Under the pieces are notes generated by a model, which was given only the letters and a program-made list of their open reading frames with translations, was not told where the DNA came from and made no database searches. Both the position numbers and the translations under genes were made by a program. Shown piece after piece: positions 6,947 through 13,747 of a stretch of DNA of 20,218 nucleotides. The DNA comes from Parachlamydiales bacterium (GTDB taxonomy: Bacteria > Chlamydiota > Chlamydiia > Chlamydiales > JAJFMK01), in the NCBI GenBank assembly GCA_020050175.1, contig JAGVKY010000092.1, forward strand, positions 1 to 20,218. Reading direction: 5' to 3'. Position 1 is the stretch's first letter, and each line of letters begins with the position of its first letter.

Positions 6947-8554
6947 TCACATGTATCTGGATAAGTATCGATGGATCGCTTGTCCCGAAAGTCTTGCTGC
7001 ATTTTCTACCATGCTAATGAGGTTTGGCGGCATCCCTAAACCTCGCAAAGTATGCTTTGTCTCTTCTAACAGTTGAATAAGCGCCTGAGAAAGAGGAAGA
7101 TGATAGGTTTTCATCACATTATCAAATATTTTTTTACTAAACCTGCCCTCTAACGCTCCACCTGAGATCATTCGACTATAAGGGTTAAAGACCTTAAACA
7201 TCATCCCAATCTGGCTAGAAGCAGTCAAAGCGTTACTTGCATGAAAATTTAAAGAAGGAACATTGAACCCGAGCGCTGTATAAATACTTTCACCCCATTC
7301 TCTTGCGGAAGCATGTGATTGGACAAGGCCTCCGAAAAGGGTTTCTAAAGTTTGTTTTTGTTTAATTTCACTGGAAGTTGGCTCATATGTTAGGCGTTTA
7401 AGCTTTAATGTATAAGCTCGAGAAGGTGTAGAAGTATAAATACCCCCATCGTAACTAAATACCCCATTTGTAAATATACCTGCCGCTACCCCATTTTGAA
7501 TAAGACGTCGATTTTCTAAAGTTGCCCCATTACCTCCTAAAAAGCTTATTTCATGTAATCGACTCAATGCCCCGGGGTCTTTTACCTTGAAAAAGGTACC
7601 TGGCTCTGGAAAATAGGCACCAAAACAAATCGCTGCCGACATCGCTTGACGAACAATCATGTCAATTTCAGAGGCCAATCGAATTAAAGGATATTGAGGA
7701 TCATAGAAAGTATATCCCAACGTGACAGCTGATGGAATTACCTGATGCCTTTGAATGAGGGTGTCATAACGGGAGAAAAGGCCCTCTTGATTCGTATTTT
7801 TAAAGGCAACAGGATCTGCATCCATGACCCCATAATAAAGGGGTGAAAAGGGAGATTTTTTGGCAAAGGTGTTCACAAAAAGAGCTGTTGCATCACAGTT
7901 CTTAAGTGTTTCTCTTATTCTTTTATACGGAATGATTTCTCTTAATTGGTTACCACCTTCAAAAGCTAGACGAAAAGCTTCTGCCTTCAAAGGATCATGC
8001 AAACGAAAAAGACGAAAAGCGATATCTAAACTATAAAGGTTTGGAACAGAAGTTTTTATGACCCAAGTGGGTGCCCATTGAAAGGCAACTACACGGTATG
8101 GAAGAGAAGAAAATGTTGTTAAATAATCAATCGCTGCCTGAAACACCAGATTACAGTGGACGTTAATCGACATGACCTGATTCACACCAAAAACAATCGC
8201 TGTCCTTTTTTCAGCTTCAGATTTCGAAGTAACTACATTTGTACCAAAAGATTGTTCCTCAAATAATTGCAATAAATGGTGAATTCTTTCAGAGATATCC
8301 ATTGTAGGGCTTATGCCAACGGGAATGTTAATCACATAGACAGGTAGTGTACTATCGTTGAGACTTGGAAGATGACTAGGTACAGAAGCAGTTATAACAT
8401 TCGAAATCTGAACAACATCCCCTCTCATGTAAGGGAAGGCAATTCCAGCTTGACCTTCGAGACAGGAATTCAACCAAGTGAGATTAGCATCTCTCTCTTG
8501 GTAGTGATGAATCAGCAATTTTTGTAGTTCATTATAAGGGACATGCACAGCCAT
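6947..8554 (-). CDS. Unrecognised 535-residue protein, possible glycosyltransferase-like fold
   Basis: I do not recognise a named family. The protein is soluble, without signal peptide or membrane span. Beta-strand-like segments (LPVYVINIPVGI at 70-81, RTAIVFGV at 117-124, LPYRVVAFQWAPTW at 151-164) precede YYGVMDADP at 240-248. A hydrophobic strand ending in D-x-D is the typical metal/nucleotide-sugar motif of GT-A glycosyltransferases, and the preceding IPYKRIRETLK...ATALF (208-225) would fit the helix-strand before it. Later landmarks are YFPEPGTFFKV (314-324) and GGNGATLENRR (340-350). The gene is 56 bases downstream of the outer-membrane barrel gene and may share its transcript. The start ATG at 8554 has AGG a few bases upstream. 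A host-directed transferase is one possibility; confidence in the function is low, in the gene high. Confidence 0.75.
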   Translation of the reverse strand: MAVHVPYNELQKLLIHHYQERDANLTWLNSCLEGQAGIAFPYMRGDVVQISNVITASVPSHLPSLNDSTLPVYVINIPVGISPTMDISERIHHLLQLFEEQSFGTNVVTSKSEAEKRTAIVFGVNQVMSINVHCNLVFQAAIDYLTTFSSLPYRVVAFQWAPTWVIKTSVPNLYSLDIAFRLFRLHDPLKAEAFRLAFEGGNQLREIIPYKRIRETLKNCDATALFVNTFAKKSPFSPLYYGVMDADPVAFKNTNQEGLFSRYDTLIQRHQVIPSAVTLGYTFYDPQYPLIRLASEIDMIVRQAMSAAICFGAYFPEPGTFFKVKDPGALSRLHEISFLGGNGATLENRRLIQNGVAAGIFTNGVFSYDGGIYTSTPSRAYTLKLKRLTYEPTSSEIKQKQTLETLFGGLVQSHASAREWGESIYTALGFNVPSLNFHASNALTASSQIGMMFKVFNPYSRMISGGALEGRFSKKIFDNVMKTYHLPLSQALIQLLEETKHTLRGLGMPPNLISMVENAARLSGQAIHRYLSRYM

Positions 8555-8610
8555 AACCTATGATTGTAGGGCATATCCCGTTTTAGAAAAATAAAGTAGG
8601 TGAAACGACT

Positions 8611-9636
8611 CTAATTAGCTACTTCTTCAGAAGTTTCAATAATAGACTTTGACTCATCCTTTTCTTTAATTTTAACTGCGACATTCATTTGCTTTTTGAC
8701 ATTTTTATGACGGTACTTTTGAAAGACAATCAGTTCGGTTCGAAGCACCCTGTCGAAGAGACGATTAGTGTAATAACAATCGTCATAATCGGAGTCTTCT
8801 GAACCTTTTCCAAAGGGGTAGCTTAGGGTGAGTTGCCCACTTACTCTTCCTCTAAAGTGTTTGTCATAAGAGTATTCAAAATCGACGGAGATATATTGAT
8901 TCACTCTGGATTGTAGATAGACCGCACCTCCAAAAAAGTTATCTTTCTTTTCCGTGTAGTAATAAGGGAGAGCAGCAATGTAGATATCTCTACACCATAA
9001 AATGTCTCCAAAATGTCTTCCAACCTCTAAGTTTACCCCTGTAAAAGTTCGATAGATATTGGCGTTTGATTCATTAATGATATGAACAGAAGTCACTCTT
9101 CCTTCTGGATCAACGGATGCCACCTCAATTTTTCTTTCTTGGTTTTCTTCAAATCTTCTGGAATCTTTAAAAGGGAAATAGCCATTCACCCTAAAATCCC
9201 ATTGTTCCAGAAAGCCTTCTAACCCTACACCGATCTGTTGCAAATCACGGTGATCTGCTTTTCGCGCATCATAAAAAAAGTTTGCTCCTAATAGAATTTC
9301 ATCCCATTCATATCGGGTTCCAAGACCAATGTTAATGGCGTTTTCTTTTTCTCCCGTATAATGCCAACGAAAGTCGACAAAAGGGTAGATTTGATCAGAA
9401 AAGAAAGGCATTCCAAATAGATCTGCCGAAGCATAGCCGTTCTTAAAATCAATTCCCCTTCCGCCTCTATATCTACCCTCAAAGCGAACATACCCCTCCC
9501 CATAGGCGGAACTTTCTTCATACCCTTGTCCGTAGGCAGAGTTAACTTCATAGGGCGTATCGACCTCAGAAAAAACAGGAGAAAAAAGGCTAACACAGCC
9601 CATAGAAAAAAAATAAATTTTAGTTGAGTATGCCAT
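8611..9636 (-). CDS. Outer-membrane beta-barrel, inverse autotransporter (intimin/invasin) beta-domain type
   Basis: A 341-residue protein with a signal-like N-terminus (about residues 5-23) followed by a barrel-type pattern of alternating aromatic/polar strands. The stretch NIGLGTRYEWDEILLGANFFYDAR (102-125) and QIGVGLEGFLEQWDFRVNGYFPF (134-156) matches the inverse autotransporter beta-domain (IAT_beta, PF11924). The barrel runs to about residue 276 (LTLSYPFGKG) and is followed only by a short charged tail. The Ig-like passenger domains of intimin or invasin are absent, so it would be a bare barrel or porin-like surface protein. A short tandem repeat, SAYGQGY/SAYGEGY, lies at 33-49. Such stand-alone barrels are frequent in Chlamydia-related bacteria. 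A plausible sigma70-type promoter lies at 9665-9692. Confidence 0.75.
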   Translation of the reverse strand: MAYSTKIYFFSMGCVSLFSPVFSEVDTPYEVNSAYGQGYEESSAYGEGYVRFEGRYRGGRGIDFKNGYASADLFGMPFFSDQIYPFVDFRWHYTGEKENAINIGLGTRYEWDEILLGANFFYDARKADHRDLQQIGVGLEGFLEQWDFRVNGYFPFKDSRRFEENQERKIEVASVDPEGRVTSVHIINESNANIYRTFTGVNLEVGRHFGDILWCRDIYIAALPYYYTEKKDNFFGGAVYLQSRVNQYISVDFEYSYDKHFRGRVSGQLTLSYPFGKGSEDSDYDDCYYTNRLFDRVLRTELIVFQKYRHKNVKKQMNVAVKIKEKDESKSIIETSEEVAN

Positions 9637-9664
9637 TTCAAGCTCGCGTGACTAATGGCTGTCG

Positions 9665-9692
9665 ATAATACCAAGAGTCATCAAATTAGCAA
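9665..9692 (-). promoter_or_regulatory. Candidate sigma70-type promoter for the barrel gene
   Basis: On the minus strand, TTGCTA and TATTAT are separated by 16 bases, placing transcription start near 9658, about 20 bases before the ATG at 9636. Both hexamers match the consensus in four or five of six positions. The rest of the 265-base gap up to 9901 holds no gene that I can support, only an A8 run (9749-9756) and short imperfect hairpins. Confidence 0.4.
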
Positions 9693-9901
9693 CCTGTTTA
9701 ATAGCAAATGAAGCAGACCAGCCTAAATAGCTTTATAAGTACCCATTGACCAAAAAAAACGGTGGTAGTCCCTATCTGCTTCTGCGGCATTGCGCCGATA
9801 GAAAACGAGTTCTTCTCGATGTTTGGAGTTTTGCTTTTAAGACAAGATTTATCGGATGAGTCATCGTTTACCGTTTATGAATTATAAAAGTTATTCAACG
9901 C

Positions 9902-10771
9902 TCATTTTTCTAAATTTTTAATGCATTTCATCATATCTATCCCCTTTTTCAAAACTGGTGCAAATAAATCTCCTCTTTTCTTTAAGCGTTTAAGGGTGTT
10001 TGAAAGATTGAAATCTAATGGATCTAGTCCAAGTTTAACCTCAGACCAATCGAGTGGAGTTGAAACAGGTGCACCAGAACGAGGACGTACAGAGTAGGGT
10101 GACGCAAGAGTCTGCCCAAAGTTGTTTTGAAGAAAGTCAATATAAACCCTTTTTTGCCTTTTAGAGGGGCTTCTTTCTAATGAGGTGATATGGGGCACTT
10201 GTTCATGGGAAAGATGGGCTAAAAGTTCAGCAAATTGTTTACATTGTTCGTAAGAGTATTTTGCCCCGAGCGGAATATAGATATGTATTCCCGTAGCACC
10301 CGATGTTTTGCAATAAGAGGGGATACTTTGTTCTGACAAAAGATCGTGGATGGCAAGAGCTGTTTCAACAACGGCATCAAATTTAATATCTTCTGGGTCT
10401 AAATCAAGAATAAGATAGTCTGGATTCTCTAAGCTTTTTATCCTCGAATTGAAGGGATTCAAATCGATACAGCCTAAATTAATCGCAAAAGTTAAAGAAT
10501 CAACATCTTGAATAAGGAGATAGGTAATAGCCTCTTCCTTATGTTTCACAACATGAGTAGGAAGCCAATCAGGGATTTTATGATCGACATTCTTTTGAAA
10601 AAACTTCTGCCCCTTTATGCCATTGGGGCAACGGAGGAGCGATTCGGGACGATCCTTCAAATGGGGAAGAAGATAGGGAGCCACACTTTGGTAATAATGG
10701 ATCAAGTCACCCTTGGTGTATCCCTCTTCGGGCCAAAAAATTTTATCTAGGTGGGTCAAAATGGATTCCAT
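9902..10771 (-). CDS. ligD-Pol: LigD polymerase (primase-polymerase) module of NHEJ
   Basis: A 289-residue archaeo-eukaryotic-primase-type polymerase. Visible motifs are QKFFQKN (55-61), the metal-binding LILDLDPED (120-128, Asp123 and Asp125), KTSGATGIHIYIP (155-167) and RVYIDFLQN (208-216, third acidic residue Asp212), then SPYSVRPRSGAPVSTPL (224-240). In bacterial NHEJ this module fills and templates broken ends, preferring ribonucleotides. The length fits a stand-alone Pol domain. It is last in the ku operon and its start overlaps the ligase stop by 16 bases. A strong AGGAGG lies inside the ligase gene about ten bases before the ATG at 10771, so it has its own initiation signal. No terminator is evident downstream. 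Confidence 0.93.
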   Translation of the reverse strand: MESILTHLDKIFWPEEGYTKGDLIHYYQSVAPYLLPHLKDRPESLLRCPNGIKGQKFFQKNVDHKIPDWLPTHVVKHKEEAITYLLIQDVDSLTFAINLGCIDLNPFNSRIKSLENPDYLILDLDPEDIKFDAVVETALAIHDLLSEQSIPSYCKTSGATGIHIYIPLGAKYSYEQCKQFAELLAHLSHEQVPHITSLERSPSKRQKRVYIDFLQNNFGQTLASPYSVRPRSGAPVSTPLDWSEVKLGLDPLDFNLSNTLKRLKKRGDLFAPVLKKGIDMMKCIKNLEK

Positions 10772-11709
10772 TCTTGGTGGACCTCCTGAGGAGATTTATC
10801 CGTTCGAATCCCCAAAAAAACGGGATGACGCATGATTTTTTCATTTGTCCATTCTGAAAAAGAGACTTCACAAAGAATTTTTGGCTTTACCCAAGTGGGT
10901 TTTGATCTTATTTTTGGGATTTCAGCGAAAGGACACTTCATCGTGACATAGGGTTCCAGGCGATTCAACACATCATGAAGAGTTTTTTCGTCAAAACCAG
11001 TGCCAACATGACCGATATAAATGAGTTTATCTTTTTCATAGATCCCTAAAACTAAAGAACCAAACTTTTGCCGACTCCCTTTTGGCTCAGTATATCCACA
11101 GATAACAGCCTCTTGTCTTGTCCCGGTCTTAATTTTAAGCCATTGCCTCGTCCTTTCCGAGACATAAGGACTATGGATATTTTTAGCCATAATCCCCTCC
11201 AGTTGCTCTTTTTTAGCTGCCTCAAAAAGTTTTTTACCCTGTCGAAGAACATGATCCGAATAATGTAAAAATGAGTTTTTTCCTTTTGAGATTATTTTTT
11301 TCAAAAATTGTTTTCGTTCTATCAAAGGCAAGCTTCTCAAATCCTTCCCTTTGTAATAGAGAAGATCGAAAAGGCAGTAGCGAAGATCGCCAACCCCTGT
11401 CGTTTGGTAATTTTGCAAAGCTTGGAAATCCGATCTCCCCTCTCTGTTAACCACAACAATCTCACCATCGAAAACAGCTTCTATTTTCAATTTTTTTAGA
11501 GCTTCGACAATAGGGGCAAAACGTTTGTTGAAGGATTGGAAATTTCGGGAGTAGAGATTGACATGGTCGCCGGAGACTTCTGCAATGGCTCGAAAACCAT
11601 CCCATTTCATTTCGAACAGCCAATCTTCTTTATCAAAGGGTTCGTCAACTTTTACAGAAAGCATGGGGAGGATATGCGTCGGCATAGGATTTTGCCGATT
11701 TTGCATCAC
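10756..11709 (-). CDS. ligD-Lig: ATP-dependent DNA ligase module of LigD
   Basis: A 317-residue ligase with nucleotidyltransferase motif I KWDGFR at 35-40 (Lys35 would be adenylated), motif III CLFDLLY at 112-118, motif IV EGIMAKN at 171-177, motif V WLKIKT at 190-195 and an OB-fold C-terminus with GIRTDK at 300-305. It seals ends during Ku-dependent end joining. The frame opens at GTG 11709 overlapping the phosphoesterase stop (GTGA), with ATG 11706 as an alternative. Neither has a good independent Shine-Dalgarno sequence, so translation depends on coupling or on the frameshift element at 11665-11721. With a -1 shift the protein would carry the phosphoesterase at its N-terminus, as in single-chain LigD. 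Confidence 0.94.
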   Translation of the reverse strand: MMQNRQNPMPTHILPMLSVKVDEPFDKEDWLFEMKWDGFRAIAEVSGDHVNLYSRNFQSFNKRFAPIVEALKKLKIEAVFDGEIVVVNREGRSDFQALQNYQTTGVGDLRYCLFDLLYYKGKDLRSLPLIERKQFLKKIISKGKNSFLHYSDHVLRQGKKLFEAAKKEQLEGIMAKNIHSPYVSERTRQWLKIKTGTRQEAVICGYTEPKGSRQKFGSLVLGIYEKDKLIYIGHVGTGFDEKTLHDVLNRLEPYVTMKCPFAEIPKIRSKPTWVKPKILCEVSFSEWTNEKIMRHPVFLGIRTDKSPQEVHQEWNPF

Positions 11710-11721
11710 CCCTTTTTTTTT
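11665..11721 (-). promoter_or_regulatory. Candidate -1 frameshift / slippage element joining phosphoesterase and ligase
   Basis: Reading the minus strand, the phosphoesterase gene ends GTA AAA AAA AAG GGG TGA. This contains nine A (11713-11721) and the heptamer A_AAA_AAG in the correct phase, the same slippery sequence used in E. coli dnaX. Shifting back one base gives GGG GTG ATG and continues in the ligase frame. Immediately downstream a three-part stem can form: GGGG (11709-11712) with CCCC (11665-11668), ATGC (11703-11706) with GCAT (11674-11677), and TCGGC (11694-11698) with GCCGA (11679-11683). The ATGC stem begins five bases after the heptamer. Transcriptional slippage to 10 A would have the same effect, as in Thermus dnaX. 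A homopolymer sequencing error is the main alternative. Confidence 0.5.
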
Positions 11722-12308
11722 ACCGGTTTTTGGTGATTTTTGATCTCATCCATCGTCCGATCTGTTTGAGCTGAGTGGTTTTGTCTAAGGATATCTTTTG
11801 AGGAGACAAATTCATCCTTTCCTTTAAAAAACAGCCATTCATTTTCTTTTTCTGCTTTGTAAAGTTTGACAAGATGAAAAATGCCAGAAAGTTTTTCGCC
11901 ATGGAGAATAAATTCCATTTTTCCTTTTTTTAAACCCTCATTCATGTCTTCCAGGGGTTCGTAGGTCCCTTTATCCCAGACCATGACTGTGCCACCCCCA
12001 TATTCTCCTGCTGGAATCGTCCCTTCAAAATCGTGATAATCGTAAGGATGATCCTCTACCATTATGGCTAAACGCTTGTTAGCAGGATCTAATGAGGGCC
12101 CTTTTGGAACTGCCCAACTTTTTAATACCCCATCTACTTCAAGACGAAGATCGTAATGGAGATGAGAGGCTGCATGCTTTTGGATCACAAAGATGGGAGA
12201 GGAGGTGCTTTTCTTTTTTGAAGTAGGTGTTTTCTTTCGATTGGCTTTACCTGATGGCTCGGAGGTTTTAGTAAAAGTCCTTTTTTGGCGGTACTGCTTA
12301 AGAGTCAT
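11706..12308 (-). CDS. ligD-PE: LigD 3'-phosphoesterase module
   Basis: A 200-residue protein. A basic, Lys/Thr/Ser-rich N-terminus (1-36) precedes the phosphoesterase domain: FVIQKHAASHLHYDLRLE (40-57) supplies His45, His51, Asp53 and Arg55, and VEDHPYDYHDFEG (84-96) supplies His87, matching the known metal and phosphate ligands of the Pseudomonas LigD PE domain. GTIPAGEYGGGTVMVWD (96-112) is a further family signature. The enzyme trims 3'-phosphates and 3'-ribonucleosides so ends can be ligated. The start overlaps the ku stop in an ATGA. The last codons (VKKKG) lie on the slippery A9 tract, and a -1 shift there would fuse this domain to the ligase. Confidence 0.93.
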   Translation of the reverse strand: MTLKQYRQKRTFTKTSEPSGKANRKKTPTSKKKSTSSPIFVIQKHAASHLHYDLRLEVDGVLKSWAVPKGPSLDPANKRLAIMVEDHPYDYHDFEGTIPAGEYGGGTVMVWDKGTYEPLEDMNEGLKKGKMEFILHGEKLSGIFHLVKLYKAEKENEWLFFKGKDEFVSSKDILRQNHSAQTDRTMDEIKNHQKPVKKKG

Positions 12309-13111
12309 CCCACCTTCCTTTTAGGCTTTGCTCCCTTTTTTGGATGGTGAGTCTCTTCTAAGCTTGCCTTTAGTAAGGCACTGATGTCGTGGACTTTAGT
12401 CGATTTTTTAGCCGCTTTTTTAGGTGCTAAGCTAAGCCCTTTAATTTTTGCTTCAATGACCTCTTTAATCTCCTCGGTGTACTCATCATGATACTTTTTA
12501 GGGTCAAATTTTTGCGTGAGCTGCTTCACGAGTTTTAACGACATGTCGAGTTCTTTTTTTGTCACTTCACCCTTTTGAGGCAGTTTAAGCTCATCATGGG
12601 AACGGACTTCATCCATAAAGCGCATCTGAATCAAAGTCAGGCAATCTTGATAAGGCTTTAATGCTCCTAAATGTTCTTTATTTAGAAAAACAAATTTAAC
12701 AATTGCAACTTTTTTAGAAGTTCGTAATGTTTCTAATAAAAGAGCATAAGCCTTGTTTCCCCCTTTACCCGGCTCCAAAAAATAGGGCTTTTCAAAGAAG
12801 ATCGGATCGATTTCTTCCTCAAGAGCGAAATGCATGATGGCAATTGTTTCACTTTTTTCTTTGTCTGCTTTTTTGAATTCCGATTCATCTATAACGACAT
12901 ATTCCCCTTTTTCATACTCATAACCTTTGACAATATCTTTGTAGGGAATCTCCTGCCCATCAGCTAAACAAATCCTTGCAAACCGGATGGGAGAAAGATC
13001 TTTTTTGTGCAGCATGTCAAAGCTTAAGGCACGCTCCTCCGATCCGCGGTACAAACGGACTGGAACATTTAACAAGCCAAAACTAATCACCCCTGTCCAC
13101 ATAGATCTCAT
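12305..13111 (-). CDS. ku: Bacterial Ku DNA-end-binding protein
   Basis: A 268-residue Ku. The N-terminal MWTGVISFGLLNVPVRLYRGSEE (4-26), the core bridge region with FFEKPYFLEPGKGGNKAYALLLETL (104-128) and the following MRFMDEVR (162-169) are standard for the bacterial Ku core. The C-terminus is Lys-rich with several KKxAKK-type patches and fits the DNA/LigD-contacting extension of bacterial Ku. It forms a homodimeric ring on double-strand ends and recruits LigD. It is the first gene of the four-gene NHEJ operon and overlaps the phosphoesterase start by four bases. The upstream region to 13264 is AT-rich; no strong minus-strand promoter stands out. The ATG at 13111 is preceded by a weak AAGAA. 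Confidence 0.95.
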   Translation of the reverse strand: MRSMWTGVISFGLLNVPVRLYRGSEERALSFDMLHKKDLSPIRFARICLADGQEIPYKDIVKGYEYEKGEYVVIDESEFKKADKEKSETIAIMHFALEEEIDPIFFEKPYFLEPGKGGNKAYALLLETLRTSKKVAIVKFVFLNKEHLGALKPYQDCLTLIQMRFMDEVRSHDELKLPQKGEVTKKELDMSLKLVKQLTQKFDPKKYHDEYTEEIKEVIEAKIKGLSLAPKKAAKKSTKVHDISALLKASLEETHHPKKGAKPKRKVG

Positions 13112-13214
13112 GATTTCTTAATGCCAAAAATAGTTATTATTAAAATTAAGGGTGCAAAAGCAATCTAAATAATTGATCATTAAGAACATGAGCCTAATCA
13201 ATAGAAAATCGCTC

Positions 13215-13242
13215 TTGAAAGAAGTTGAATAGTTCTTATAAT
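13215..13242 (+). promoter_or_regulatory. Sigma70-type promoter for the gene at 13265
   Basis: TTGAAA (13215-13220) and a perfect TATAAT (13237-13242) are separated by 16 bases. Transcription would start near 13249, leaving a leader of only about 16 bases without a Shine-Dalgarno sequence before the GTG at 13265. Confidence 0.6.
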
Positions 13243-13264
13243 AGTCTTTTTAAAAAATTAGACT

Positions 13265-13747
13265 GTGAAGATTTTAAACAAAATTTTGATTTTATTATTT
13301 CTTGCGTCTTCCTGTTTTTCAACTCTGTCTGAAATTCAAGAGATCAATGGAGCCATTCTTCAACCGAATCGAGAGCAACTCCTTCAGCTGAGAGATTCAC
13401 TGAGCCAAGAAGATATTGTCACCATTATCTATTTCCCTAAGGAAAGTCACCATTGGCATTTATTAAAAATCGACTCAGAAATACTGACAGTTTTTGAGAT
13501 GAAACAATTAGTCCAATCTTTTGGTTTGGAAATTGTCCACAAATGGATGATGAAAGGATTTTCTTTCTATCAAAATGAAGGAGAACTTCTCCAAGAGATG
13601 CAAGATTTCAAGGAGATCTGGGGAAATTCTGCCCGTTTAGAAGGGGTTTTAGCCAACCAGGAGGGGCCTCAAATAGCTATCCCCTACTTTGCGATAGGAT
13701 TTAAAGTGAAAGGAGCTTGTCCGTTACAATTTCAGAGACCTGAATAA
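13265..13747 (+). CDS. Small secreted protein or lipoprotein of unknown function
   Basis: A 160-residue protein starting at GTG. Residues 1-16 are basic then hydrophobic (MKILNKILILLFLASS) and are followed by Cys17; the ASSC sequence is an imperfect lipobox, so either ordinary secretion or lipidation is possible. The mature part is mixed alpha/beta with no recognised family: IVTIIYFPKESHHWHLL (51-67), EMKQLVQSFGLEIVHKW (78-94) and a final strand-like IAIPYFAIGFKV (138-149). It is divergent from ku with a good promoter just upstream. Its last 47 bases overlap the 3' end of the convergent 699-residue gene, so the two messages would be complementary at their ends. Confidence 0.65.
   Translation: MKILNKILILLFLASSCFSTLSEIQEINGAILQPNREQLLQLRDSLSQEDIVTIIYFPKESHHWHLLKIDSEILTVFEMKQLVQSFGLEIVHKWMMKGFSFYQNEGELLQEMQDFKEIWGNSARLEGVLANQEGPQIAIPYFAIGFKVKGACPLQFQRPE

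Noticed and set aside
9288..9674. 128-codon open frame overlapping the barrel gene
   Set aside because: It is on the same strand in another frame, has unnatural composition, and is fully explained by the barrel gene.
10795..10815. GTTCGAATCC sequence resembling a tRNA T-loop
   Set aside because: It lies inside the conserved C-terminus of the ligase gene (codons for GIRTD on the other strand) and no acceptor or anticodon arms surround it.
12305..12345. A_AAA_AAG heptamer in phase near the end of ku as a second frameshift site
   Set aside because: The -1 frame meets TAA after four codons, before the phosphoesterase start, so no fusion would result. The ATGA overlap explains the junction.
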